From the NCBI RefSeq assembly GCF_014701095.1, contig NZ_AP023439.1, positions 6,932,001-6,996,000 on the forward strand: DNA of 64,000 nucleotides. Reading direction: 5' to 3'. The notes beneath the pieces were generated by a model. The model did not search any database. It was not told the origin of the DNA and saw only the letters and a list, made by a program, of their open reading frames with translations. Origin of the DNA: Streptomyces tuirus. Its GTDB lineage: Bacteria; Actinomycetota; Actinomycetes; Streptomycetales; Streptomycetaceae. The position numbers were made by a program, and so were the translations under genes. Below are positions 47,443 through 55,373 of this stretch, one piece after another; positions within the stretch are counted from its first letter, which is position 1; every line of letters begins with the position of its first letter.

Positions 47443-49323
47443 ATGGCGGAGGCACTGGCCGAAGGCGGCACGAAGGGCGCTGCCACGAGCGGCGGCGCGG
47501 GCCCGTCCCCGGGCGTCTTCGAGCACCTCGGCGCCGTCGCCGAGGCCGTCCTCTACGAGGGCTACCTCCTCTACCCCTACCGCCGTTCCTCCGCCAAGAA
47601 CCGCGTCCGCTGGCAGTTCGGCGTGCTGTTCCCCCGGGACTGGGTGGAGGCGGACGGCCCCGTCACCCCCGGTGTCTCCGGCTCCGCCGACTCCTGGTAC
47701 CAGCAGACCGAGTGCCTGCTGCGGGTTTGGCAGCCGGACAGCGTCCGCGTACGCGTGCGGGTCCGCTACCTCCAGATGCAGCGCAAGCAGGTGGAAGAAG
47801 CGGGCCGGCCCGTCGCGTCGCTGCACGGCGACGACGGCACGGTGCATCTGACCTTCGACGAGGCCCTGCCGCGCGAGTGCGAGATCGAGGCCCCGCTCGA
47901 CGAACTCCTCCGGGGCGCACGCACCGTCGCGGTGAGCGCCCCGGCGGGGGAGGACGTCGAGCCGCTGCCCGACGACGCCGGGCGGGTGGTGCGCAGCCGC
48001 GAGGAGATCCGGGCCGAGACGACCGTCACCGCCGAGCGGCTCTCCGAGGGCCTGTGCCGGATCCGCGTACGGACCACGAACACCGCGCCCGCACCGCCGC
48101 CGCGCACTCCGCGGGACGAGGCACTGCGCCGGGCCCTCATCGCCACCCACACCCTCATCGGCGGGGACGGGGTGGAGTTCGTCTCGCTGATCGATCCGCC
48201 GGCGGACGTGGAAGCTCTCGTGCGCGCGTGCCGCAACGAGTTCACCTTCCCCGTGCTCGGCGGCGAGGCCGGTGACACCGCACCCGTGCTGCTGTCCGCA
48301 CCGATCATCCTGCCCGACCACCCCCAGGTCGCCCCCGAGAGCCCGGGCGACCTGCACGACGCCGCGGAGATCGACGAAATCCTCACGCTGCGCACGATGC
48401 TGCTGACCGACGAGGAGAAGCGCGAGGCGCGGGCCACGGACCCGCGGGCGGCGGCGATCCTCGACCGGGTCGACACCATGCCGCAGGAGATCTTCGAACG
48501 ACTCCACGGAGCCGTCCGCTCCCTGACACCGGCACCCCCGACGGCGCCCCCGACGCGGGTCCCCCCGGCGGCGTCCGCCGACCCTCTCCGGCCACCGGCG
48601 ACCCCCGCCGGCCCCGTCCCGACATGGGTCACCCCGACGGCGTCCGCCGACCCCGCCCGGCCTACGGCGACCCCGGCGGCGTCCGCCGTCCCCGCCCCGC
48701 CCTGGGCCGCCCCGACGCCGTCCGCCGACCCCGCCTGGCCTCCAGCGACCGCCGCCGCACCCGCCGGCCCCGTCCCGACGTGGGTCACCCCGGCGCCGTC
48801 CGCCGACCCCGCCCGGCCACCGGCGCCCCCCGCGGCCCCCGCCGGCCCCGTCCCGACATGGGCCACCCCCGCGCCGTCCCCCGACCCCGCCCCGCCCTGG
48901 GCCACCCCCGTGGCGTCCGCCGGCCGCCCCGCCTGGTGGCAGGAGGGGGCCGACGACGGTCTGTCCCCGGCCACCGACACCGTGCTCGTCGACGGCGTCG
49001 CGCTCGGCGGTGGCAGCCGCGTGCGGCTGCGACCCCGGGGGCGCGGCGCCGACGCACAGGACATGTTCCTGACCGGGCGGACCGCCGAGGTCGCCGCCGT
49101 CTTCCACGACGTGGACGGCAGCGTGCACCTCGCGGTCACCCTCGACGACGACCCCGCCGCCGAACTGAACAACTGGTACGGCCGCTTCCACTACTTCCGG
49201 CCCGACGAGCTCGAACCCCTCGAGCCCGCCGGATCGCCGGACGAGCCGTCGGCACCGGCTCCCGCCGCAGCTCCCGCGCGGCACATGACCGACTCCGAGA
49301 CCCCCGCAGCGGAGGCCGAGTGA
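47443..49323 (+). CDS. Hydrogenase-operon protein of unknown function with Pro/Ala repeat region
   Basis: 626 aa. The N-terminal part (residues 30-330) is a folded domain beginning VFEHLGAVAEAVLYEGYLLYPYRRSSAKN, then alternating strands and acidic helices. Residues about 375-500 are a low-complexity Pro/Ala/Ser array (SADPARPPATPAA, GPVPTWVTP). The C-terminal part (about 510-610) is a small domain with RLRPRGRGADAQDMFLTGRT and DDDPAAELNNWYGRFHYFRP. No signal peptide or cofactor motif is visible. ATG 47443 has GAGGAGG 5 nt upstream. It is the first gene of the structural operon, and its stop overlaps the region just before the small-subunit start, so it is very likely tied to hydrogenase function (folding, attachment or metal delivery), role unknown. 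Confidence 0.8.
   Translation: MAEALAEGGTKGAATSGGAGPSPGVFEHLGAVAEAVLYEGYLLYPYRRSSAKNRVRWQFGVLFPRDWVEADGPVTPGVSGSADSWYQQTECLLRVWQPDSVRVRVRVRYLQMQRKQVEEAGRPVASLHGDDGTVHLTFDEALPRECEIEAPLDELLRGARTVAVSAPAGEDVEPLPDDAGRVVRSREEIRAETTVTAERLSEGLCRIRVRTTNTAPAPPPRTPRDEALRRALIATHTLIGGDGVEFVSLIDPPADVEALVRACRNEFTFPVLGGEAGDTAPVLLSAPIILPDHPQVAPESPGDLHDAAEIDEILTLRTMLLTDEEKREARATDPRAAAILDRVDTMPQEIFERLHGAVRSLTPAPPTAPPTRVPPAASADPLRPPATPAGPVPTWVTPTASADPARPTATPAASAVPAPPWAAPTPSADPAWPPATAAAPAGPVPTWVTPAPSADPARPPAPPAAPAGPVPTWATPAPSPDPAPPWATPVASAGRPAWWQEGADDGLSPATDTVLVDGVALGGGSRVRLRPRGRGADAQDMFLTGRTAEVAAVFHDVDGSVHLAVTLDDDPAAELNNWYGRFHYFRPDELEPLEPAGSPDEPSAPAPAAAPARHMTDSETPAAEAE
48571..48930 (+). repeat. In-frame minisatellite based on a 39-bp (13-codon) unit
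   Basis: The marker (G/C)CGTCCGCC or a close variant recurs at 48571, 48640, 48679, 48718, 48796, 48874 and 48913. Most spacings are 39 or 78 bp. Units encode ASADPARP-type and AGPVPTWVTP-type segments. Being a multiple of 3, gain or loss of units keeps the frame. Confidence 0.8.
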
Positions 49324-49324
49324 C

Positions 49325-50416
49325 ATGACCACCCACAGCAGCACAGCCGAAGTCAGCAAGGAACCCGATCGGGCCGAGGACCGGAAGGGCATCGACGAGA
49401 TCACCATCCTCTGGATCTCCGAGGGCATGAGCTGCGACGGCGACACCGTCTCGCTCACCGCGGCCGACCAGCCCTCCATCGAGGACCTGGTGCTCGGGCT
49501 GATCCCGGGCCTGCCCAAGGTGAACCTGGTCAACAAGGTGCTCTCGCCCAGCCTGGGCGGCGAGGACTTCCTCGCCCCCTACCGGGCGGCCGTACGCGGT
49601 GAACTGGGCAGCCCGTTCATCCTCGTCATCGAGGGCTCGATCCCCAATCAGAACGTCATCGAGGGCGACGGCTACTGGACGTCCTTCGGCAACGACCCGG
49701 AGACCGGCGAGCCGCAGACCCTCAACTGGTGGATCGACCAACTGGCCCCCAAGGCCTGGGCGGTGGTCGCCGCCGGCACCTGCGCCACCTTCGGCGGCAT
49801 CCACGCCATGTCCGGCAACCCGACGGGCTGCATGGGCCTCGCCGACTACCTGGGCTGGGACTACACCTCCCAGGCCGGCCTGCCGATCGTCAACGTGCCC
49901 GGCTGCCCGATCCAGCCCGAGAACTTCATGGAGACCCTCGTCTGGGTCCTCTACCACGCGGCCGGCTCCGCGCCCCCGCCGCCGCTGGACCACATGCTGC
50001 GCCCGCAGTGGCTGTTCGGGAAGACGGTCCACGAAGGCTGCGACCGCGGCTCGTACTACGAGCAGGCCGACTTCGCCAAGGACTACAACTCGCCCAAGTG
50101 CCTGGTCAAGACGGGCTGCTGGGGCCCGGTCGTCAACTGCAACGTGCCCAAGCGCGGCTGGATGGCCGGCATCGGCGGCTGCCCCAACGTCGGCGGCATC
50201 TGCATCGGCTGCACGATGCCCGGCTTCCCCGACGCCTTCATGCCGTTCATGGACGAGCCCCCCGGCGGCACCCTGTCGTCGCTGGCCATCAAGCCGTACG
50301 GCGCCGTCATCCGCAGGCTGCGCGGCATGACCAACGAGCTGGTCAACCACGAACCCAAGTGGCGCCACAACAAGCGCAAGCTGACCACCGGTTACGACCC
50401 GCACTGGCGCCCCTGA
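49325..50416 (+). CDS. hhyS: [NiFe] hydrogenase small subunit, group 1h (actinobacterial, formerly group 5)
   Basis: 363 aa. It carries the electron-relay iron-sulfur clusters. The proximal-cluster motif, normally CxxC, reads C37-D-G-D40, so Asp40 replaces a Cys. That is the hallmark of the actinobacterial high-affinity, oxygen-insensitive enzymes. Other cluster motifs are GTCATFGGIHA, VPGCPIQPENF, HEGCDRGSYYEQ, CLVKTGCWGP, CNVPKRGWM and GGICIGCTMPGFPD. No Tat signal peptide is present, so the enzyme should be cytoplasmic or on the inner membrane face. The ATG is 1 nt after the upstream gene's stop. It is followed 61 nt later by the large subunit. Confidence 0.95.
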   Translation: MTTHSSTAEVSKEPDRAEDRKGIDEITILWISEGMSCDGDTVSLTAADQPSIEDLVLGLIPGLPKVNLVNKVLSPSLGGEDFLAPYRAAVRGELGSPFILVIEGSIPNQNVIEGDGYWTSFGNDPETGEPQTLNWWIDQLAPKAWAVVAAGTCATFGGIHAMSGNPTGCMGLADYLGWDYTSQAGLPIVNVPGCPIQPENFMETLVWVLYHAAGSAPPPPLDHMLRPQWLFGKTVHEGCDRGSYYEQADFAKDYNSPKCLVKTGCWGPVVNCNVPKRGWMAGIGGCPNVGGICIGCTMPGFPDAFMPFMDEPPGGTLSSLAIKPYGAVIRRLRGMTNELVNHEPKWRHNKRKLTTGYDPHWRP

Positions 50417-50477
50417 TGAAGCCCACCGGGCACACCCCCCACCCCCACACCACCGACAACGAGGGGCAGTACCGCAG

Positions 50478-52271
50478 ATGACGACCACCGAGGCCCGTGC
50501 CACGGACCGCAAGCCGCCACAGCTCGTGGACATGTCCTGGGATCCGATCACCCGGATCATCGGGAACCTGGGCATCTACACGAAGATCGACTTCGCCAAC
50601 CGGGAAGTCGTCGAATGCCACAGCACCTCGTCGCTGTTCCGCGGCTACTCGGTGTTCATGAAGGGCAAGGACCCGCGCGACGCGGGCTTCATCACGTCCC
50701 GGATCTGCGGCATCTGCGGCGACAACCACACCACCTGCTCCGACTACGCCCAGCAGATGGCCTACGGCGTCAAGCCGCCCCCGCTGGCCGACTACATCGT
50801 CAACCTCGGCGAAGCGGCGGAGTACATCTTCGACCACACGATCTTCCAGGACAACCTGGTCTTCGTGGACTTCTGCGAGGCGATGGTCAAGTCCACCAAC
50901 CCCAGCCTCCTGTCCCGCGCCGAGCGCACCGACGCACCCCGCGGCGAGACCCACGGCTACCGCACCATCGCCGAGATCATGAAGGCCTTCAACCCCTTCG
51001 AGGGCGAGGTCTACAAGGAGGCCCTGAAGGTCAGCCGCATCACCCGCGAGATGTTCTGCCTGATGGAGGGGCGGCACGTCCACCCGTCGACGCTGTACCC
51101 GGGCGGTGTCGGCACGATGCCGCAGCCGACCGCCTTCACCGACTACCTCAGCCGGCTCATGCGGGTCATCGACTTCGTGAAGAAGGCCGTCGCCATGAAC
51201 GACGACGTCTTCGACTTCTTCTACGAGGCGCTGCCCGGCTACGAGGAGGTCGGCCGCCGTCGCACCCTGCTGGGCTGCTGGGGCGCCTTCCAGGACCCCA
51301 AGACCGTCGACTACCGCTACGAGACGATGAACACCTGGGGCAAGGAGATGTACGTCACCCCGGGCATCATCGTCGACGGCGAACTCGTCACCAACAACCT
51401 CGTCGACATCAACCTCGGCCTGCGCATCCTACTGGGCAGCTCCTACTACGAGGACTGGGTCAACGAGCAGCCGTTCGTCACCCACGACCCGCTGGGCAAC
51501 CCCATCGACATGCGGCACCCGTGGAACCAGACCACCGTCCCGGTGCCGCAGAAGCGCGACTTCGACGACAAGTACAGCTGGGTGATGAGCCCCCGCTGGC
51601 TCGACCCGCGCACCGGGGACCACCTCGCCCTGGACACCGGCGGCGGCCCGCTCGCCCGGCTGTGGTCGACCGCCCTGAGCGGCATCGTCGACACCCCGTA
51701 CGTCAAGGCCACCGGCCACAGCGTGCGCATCTCCCTGCCCAAGGGCGAGTCGCTCCCGGAGACGACCCTGGAGTGGCGCATCCCGAAGTGGAGCAACACG
51801 ATCGAACGCGACCGCGCGAGGCCGTACTTCGTGGCCTACGCGGCCGCGATGGCCCTCCAGTTCCTGGAGGAGGCCATGGGGCTCGTGCGCGCGGGCGAGA
51901 CCAAGGTGTTCGAGAACTACGAGGTGCCCGACGAGGCGATCGGCTGCGGCTTCCACGAGGCCGTGCGCGGTGTCCTCTCCCACCACCTGGTGATCAAGGA
52001 CAAGAAGATCGCCAACTACCACCCGTACCCGCCCACCCCGTGGAACGCCAGCCCCCGCGACATGTACGGCACCCCGGGCCCGTACGAGGACGCCGTCCAG
52101 GGCCAGCCCATCTTCGAGGAGAACGGGCCGGACGACTTCAAGGGCGTCGACATCATGCGCACGGTCCGCAGCTTCGACCCGTGTCTGCCGTGCGGTGTGC
52201 ACATGTACGTCGGCAAGGGCAAGACGCTGACCACCCTGCACTCGCCGACGTACGGGGCGAACCATGGCTGA
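50478..52271 (+). CDS. hhyL: [NiFe] hydrogenase large subunit, group 1h
   Basis: 597 aa. It holds the NiFe(CN)2CO site. The N-terminal ligand motif is RICGICGDNHTTCS (Cys77 and Cys80), and the C-terminal motif is DPCLPCGVH (Cys569, Cys572, His575). Twenty-two residues follow His575 and would be removed by the endopeptidase encoded at 59957-60544 after nickel insertion. Oxidises H2, probably down to trace levels given the subgroup. ATG 50478 lies downstream of GAGGGGCAG. The next gene starts 8 nt before this stop, so translation is coupled. Confidence 0.96.
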   Translation: MTTTEARATDRKPPQLVDMSWDPITRIIGNLGIYTKIDFANREVVECHSTSSLFRGYSVFMKGKDPRDAGFITSRICGICGDNHTTCSDYAQQMAYGVKPPPLADYIVNLGEAAEYIFDHTIFQDNLVFVDFCEAMVKSTNPSLLSRAERTDAPRGETHGYRTIAEIMKAFNPFEGEVYKEALKVSRITREMFCLMEGRHVHPSTLYPGGVGTMPQPTAFTDYLSRLMRVIDFVKKAVAMNDDVFDFFYEALPGYEEVGRRRTLLGCWGAFQDPKTVDYRYETMNTWGKEMYVTPGIIVDGELVTNNLVDINLGLRILLGSSYYEDWVNEQPFVTHDPLGNPIDMRHPWNQTTVPVPQKRDFDDKYSWVMSPRWLDPRTGDHLALDTGGGPLARLWSTALSGIVDTPYVKATGHSVRISLPKGESLPETTLEWRIPKWSNTIERDRARPYFVAYAAAMALQFLEEAMGLVRAGETKVFENYEVPDEAIGCGFHEAVRGVLSHHLVIKDKKIANYHPYPPTPWNASPRDMYGTPGPYEDAVQGQPIFEENGPDDFKGVDIMRTVRSFDPCLPCGVHMYVGKGKTLTTLHSPTYGANHG

Positions 52272-52815
52272 GACCGCCACGGCACGGCTGGCGGACCCGG
52301 ACGTCGAGGCCCGGCTCGTCCGGCTCGACCGGGCGCTGGACAGCCTGGAGTCCTCGCCCGGCCCCACGACCCGCACCGCGACCGAGGCGGTGGCCCTGCT
52401 GACCGAGGTCTACGGCGAGGCCCTGGCCCGTGTCCTGGACCGGGCGGACGACCAACTCGCCGAACGCCTGGCCGAGGACGAGCTCCTGGGGCACCTGCTG
52501 GTGCTGCACGACATCCACCCCGAGCCCGCCGAACGCCGGGCGGCCCGCGCGGTCGAACGGCTGCGGCCCGCCGTGCGGGAACGCGGCGGCGACGTGGAGT
52601 GGGCCGGGGTGGAGGGCCAGGTCGCCCGGGTGCGTCTGACCAAGGGCGGCGGCGGATGCGGGTCCGGGTGCGGCGGCGGAGGTGACGAGGTCACCGACGC
52701 GGTCCGCGCCGCGGTGCTCGCAGCGGCGCCGGAGCTGACGGCGGTGGAGCCCCTGACCGAGACGGCCCCCGCCTTCGTCCCGCTGACCACGCTGACGCAC
52801 CGGAGCGCCCCGTGA
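52264..52815 (+). CDS. NifU C-terminal-like hydrogenase accessory protein
   Basis: 183 aa. An N-terminal helical part (residues 10-75) precedes a domain resembling the NifU C-terminal (Nfu) iron-sulfur scaffold (about 80-165): HDIHPEPAERRAARAVERL, VARVRLTKGGGGCGSGCGGG, VTDAVRAAVLAAAPELTAVE. Standard Nfu proteins use CxxC; here the cysteines are CGSGC, a CxxxC spacing. Probably delivers or repairs an Fe-S cluster of the hydrogenase; this is inference from fold and operon position. The start overlaps the large-subunit stop by 8 nt, and its own stop overlaps the next start (GTGA). Confidence 0.85.
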   Translation: MAETATARLADPDVEARLVRLDRALDSLESSPGPTTRTATEAVALLTEVYGEALARVLDRADDQLAERLAEDELLGHLLVLHDIHPEPAERRAARAVERLRPAVRERGGDVEWAGVEGQVARVRLTKGGGGCGSGCGGGGDEVTDAVRAAVLAAAPELTAVEPLTETAPAFVPLTTLTHRSAP

Positions 52816-53408
52816 CCACCGACGGGGCCCTGGCCCGCATCATCCGCTCCTCCGCCGACCGCACGGCGGCGGCCGAGCGGGAGGTGTGCGACCTGTGCGC
52901 CGCACCGGTCGCCGACGAGCACGCCCACCTGTACGACACCGGCAAGCAGGAGGTGCGCTGCGCCTGCGGCCCCTGCTCCGTGCTGTTCGCCGACGCGGCG
53001 GCGCGGGACGGCCAGTACCGGCTCGTGCCCCGGCGCCGGCTCCGGCTGCCCAAGCTCGACACGGCCGTGCTGGGCGTCCCCGTCGGCCTGGTCTTCTTCG
53101 TGCCCCGGACGGACGGCACCGTGACCGCCGAGGGCCCGAGCCCCGCGGGGGCCATGCGGTGGGAGGTGGACGCGGCGGCCTGGCAGGAGCTGGCCGGGAC
53201 GTGTCCGCAGCTCGCGACCGTGGAACCCGAGGTGGAGGCGCTGCTGGTGAACACCGTCCACGGCCTCGACGAGCACTGGATCGTGCCGATCGACGACTGC
53301 TACCGGATGATCGCCGTCGTACGCCGGGAGTGGCGCGGCATGTCCGGCGGCGGCCGGATCTGGCCGGCCGTCGAGCAGTTCTTCGAGGACCTCACCGAGC
53401 GGTCATAG
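52812..53408 (+). CDS. DUF5947 hydrogenase-operon protein with four-Cys motif
   Basis: 198 aa. The N-terminal CDLCAAPVADEHAHLYDTGK, followed by CACGPC, forms a probable zinc or rubredoxin-like metal site (residues about 29-57). The remainder is an alpha/beta domain ending RMIAVVRREWRGMSGGGRIW. The family (DUF5947) is seen next to actinobacterial hydrogenases, but its function is not known. The start GTG 52812 overlaps the preceding stop (GTGA), indicating coupling. A Cys4 site could serve metal binding during maturation or electron transfer; the sequence does not decide. Confidence 0.82.
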   Translation: MTTDGALARIIRSSADRTAAAEREVCDLCAAPVADEHAHLYDTGKQEVRCACGPCSVLFADAAARDGQYRLVPRRRLRLPKLDTAVLGVPVGLVFFVPRTDGTVTAEGPSPAGAMRWEVDAAAWQELAGTCPQLATVEPEVEALLVNTVHGLDEHWIVPIDDCYRMIAVVRREWRGMSGGGRIWPAVEQFFEDLTERS

Positions 53409-53450
53409 CCACGCACTCCGCTGGTCGGAGGCGAGGAAGGAGAGCACCCC

Positions 53451-53660
53451 ATGGGCACCATCAGAGTGGGCCGGCCCCAGGCGAAGCCCGACACGCCCGG
53501 GCACGTCGCCGGCATGCACGAGGGCAACAAGGGACCGCGCGAGCGGCAGAAGGGCCACCACGAGGACGGCACCGCCGACGCGCGCCGCTCCACCGGGATC
53601 CACTGGAAGCGGCATGACGTCCTCCTCGCGGAGGCCATGCCGAACATCCCGCCGGGATGA
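53451..53660 (+). CDS. Small basic hydrogenase-operon protein (69 aa)
   Basis: The product begins MGTIRVGRPQAKPDTPGHVA and is rich in His, Gly, Lys and Arg (GMHEGNKGPRERQKGHHEDG), ending WKRHDVLLAEAMPNIPPG. No membrane segment. The start ATG 53451 has GAAGGAGAG 6-7 nt upstream, a strong site for such a short gene. It lies 42 nt after the DUF5947 gene and 34 nt before the next small gene. Its histidines could bind metal; the function is unknown. Confidence 0.75.
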   Translation: MGTIRVGRPQAKPDTPGHVAGMHEGNKGPRERQKGHHEDGTADARRSTGIHWKRHDVLLAEAMPNIPPG

Positions 53661-53694
53661 ACGCCGTGATGAGGACGAGCAGGGAGTCGCCGCA

Positions 53695-53889
53695 ATGAAA
53701 CGAACACGTCGCAGACCCGTCGCGCGCAGGCGGGGCGGGATGAGCGGGGAGCGGGTGCTGAAGGCCGAGGCCGCCCTGGTGGGCGGTGTGGTCCTGGCCC
53801 TGCTCGCCTGGGAGTGGCCGAGCCTCAGGCGGGAGGTGCGGATCTGGCGGATGGCCGGCGGATTCCGCGCCGGCCACCGCTACCCGTGA
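53695..53889 (+). CDS. Small single-helix membrane protein of the hydrogenase operon (64 aa)
   Basis: A very basic N-terminus (MKRTRRRPVARRRGG) precedes one hydrophobic helix (residues about 26-43, AALVGGVVLALLAWEWP) and a charged tail ending RAGHRYP. ATG 53695 is chosen for GGGAG 8 nt upstream; the open frame starts earlier, at 53614. The topology would be N-in, with a single anchor. As the hydrogenase subunits lack a Tat signal and membrane helix, this could tether the complex or connect it to the quinone pool; that is speculation. It ends 7 nt before hypA. Confidence 0.7.
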   Translation: MKRTRRRPVARRRGGMSGERVLKAEAALVGGVVLALLAWEWPSLRREVRIWRMAGGFRAGHRYP

Positions 53890-53896
53890 GCCGGCC

Positions 53897-54247
53897 GTGC
53901 ACGAACTGTCGATCGCGACCGCGATCATCGAGCGGGCCGACGAGCTGGCCCGGGCGGACGGGACGGACGCCGTCTCGAAGGTGACCGTCCGGGTCGGCGA
54001 GCTGGCGGGTGTCGTCCCCGACGCCCTCGGCTTCGCCTTCGAGGTGGCCCGCGACGGCACCGCCCTCGCCGGGGCGCACCTCGTCGTCGAGCAGATCCCC
54101 GCGCAGGCCTGGTGCGGCCCGTGCGCCGAGGAGTTCCCGGTGGGCATGCCCCCGTTCTTCTGGTGCCCGCGCTGCGACCAGCCCTCCAGCGACCTGCGCA
54201 GCGGCCGTGAGCTGGAGATCGCCGGGATCGAGCCGGTACCGGCCTAG
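53897..54247 (+). CDS. hypA: Hydrogenase nickel incorporation protein HypA
   Basis: 116 aa. It starts GTG (53897) to give M-H-E-L-S, with His2, the invariant nickel ligand. Two CxxC pairs (WCGPC near residue 73, and WCPRC near 92) form the zinc site. HypA works with HypB to insert nickel into the large-subunit precursor. It is the last gene of the structural operon, 7 nt after the small membrane protein, and is separated from the other hyp genes, which run in the opposite direction beyond a shared terminator. Confidence 0.93.
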   Translation: MHELSIATAIIERADELARADGTDAVSKVTVRVGELAGVVPDALGFAFEVARDGTALAGAHLVVEQIPAQAWCGPCAEEFPVGMPPFFWCPRCDQPSSDLRSGRELEIAGIEPVPA

Positions 54248-54257
54248 GGCAGGAGCA

Positions 54258-54285
54258 GGGCCCCGCCGAGCCGTCGGCGGGGCCC
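54258..54285. terminator. Bidirectional terminator between the two hydrogenase operons
   Basis: GGGCCCCGCCGA (54258-54269), a GCCG loop, and TCGGCGGGGCCC (54274-54285) form a perfect 12-bp stem, flanked by CTTCG on the right. It lies between the hypA stop (54247) and the hypE stop (54303). Confidence 0.88.
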
Positions 54286-54302
54286 TTCGTCCTGTCCGGT
54301 GG

Positions 54303-55373
54303 TCAGCAGATGCGCGGCAGCTGCTCCCCGAGGGGCAGGTCCACCACCCGCGTCCCGCCGAGTCCGGTGGCGACCACCACCATTCCCGGGTGCTCGGCGA
54401 CGCACTCGCCGATCAGAGTCGCCCCGGTGCCCTGCGGATGGGCCCGCATGGCGGCCAGCACCTCCTCCGCCTCCGACGGCGGCACGATGGCGACCAGCCG
54501 CCCCTCGTTGGCGACGTACAGCGGATCGAGTCCGAGGAACCCGCAGGCGTTCGCCACCGCGTCCGGCACCGGGATCGCCCGCTCCTGAAGCCGGACACCG
54601 GTCCCGGAGGCACGGGCGATCTCGTTGAGCGACGCGCCCAGGCCGCCCCGGGTGGGGTCGCGCAGCACATGGATGTCCGCGGTGACGGCCAGCATCGCCG
54701 CCACCAGGCTCGCCAGCGGCGCGGTGTCGCTGGCGACCTCCACCCCGAACTCCAGCCCTTCCCGCACGCTCATGATGGCCACGCCGTGCAGTCCGATCGG
54801 GCCGCTGACGATGACCGCGTCCCCGGGCCGGGCACGCTGGGGCCGGATGTCCACCCCGCCGGGCACGAGTCCCACCCCGGCGGTGGTGACGTACACCCCG
54901 TCGCCGTGCCCGGACTCCACCACCTTGGTGTCACCCGTGGCGATCGTGACCCCGGCGGCCTCGGCGGCCGCCCCCATCGAGCGGGCGATCCGTTCGACGA
55001 CCGTCAGCTCCACGCCCTCTTCGAGGACGAACGCCGCGGAGAGGTAGGCGGGGCGCGCGCCGCTCATCGCGAGATCGTTGACGGTGCCGTTGACCGCGAG
55101 GTCACCCAGGCAGCCGCCGGGGAAGAACAGCGGCCGGACCACGTAGGAGTCGGTGGAGAACGCCAGCCGCGCGCCGCCCAGTTCGAGGACGGCGGAGTCG
55201 GCGAGGCCGGCCAGGGTGGCGTTGCCGTAGGCAGGGGTGAAGATCTGCTCCATCAGCTCCGCCGACAGCGCACCCCCGCCGCCGTGTCCCATGACCACCA
55301 CCCCCTGGTCGCGCAGCGGGGCGGGGCAGGTCCAGTCGGCCGGGTCGACCACGTCGGCGACTCGCTCAGGCAA
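54303..55373 (-). CDS. hypE: Carbamoyl dehydratase HypE
   Basis: 356 aa. PurM-like fold; HypE receives a carbamoyl group on its C-terminal Cys from HypF and dehydrates it to the cyanide ligand. The chain ends PRIC, with the required terminal Cys356. Conserved segments are HGGGGALSAELMEQIFTPAYGN, AFSTDSYVVRPLFFPGG and DPTRGGLGASLNEIARASG. The start is TTG at 55373, but it is strongly supported by AGGAGGTGA at 55380-55388. It overlaps the hypD stop by 8 nt. Confidence 0.95.
   Translation of the reverse strand: MPERVADVVDPADWTCPAPLRDQGVVVMGHGGGGALSAELMEQIFTPAYGNATLAGLADSAVLELGGARLAFSTDSYVVRPLFFPGGCLGDLAVNGTVNDLAMSGARPAYLSAAFVLEEGVELTVVERIARSMGAAAEAAGVTIATGDTKVVESGHGDGVYVTTAGVGLVPGGVDIRPQRARPGDAVIVSGPIGLHGVAIMSVREGLEFGVEVASDTAPLASLVAAMLAVTADIHVLRDPTRGGLGASLNEIARASGTGVRLQERAIPVPDAVANACGFLGLDPLYVANEGRLVAIVPPSEAEEVLAAMRAHPQGTGATLIGECVAEHPGMVVVATGLGGTRVVDLPLGEQLPRIC

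Noticed and set aside
46795..49536. 913-codon minus-strand open frame over the first hydrogenase-operon gene
   Set aside because: Gly/Arg-rich low-complexity product, antisense to genes with good ribosome binding sites and motif-bearing products; no start signal.
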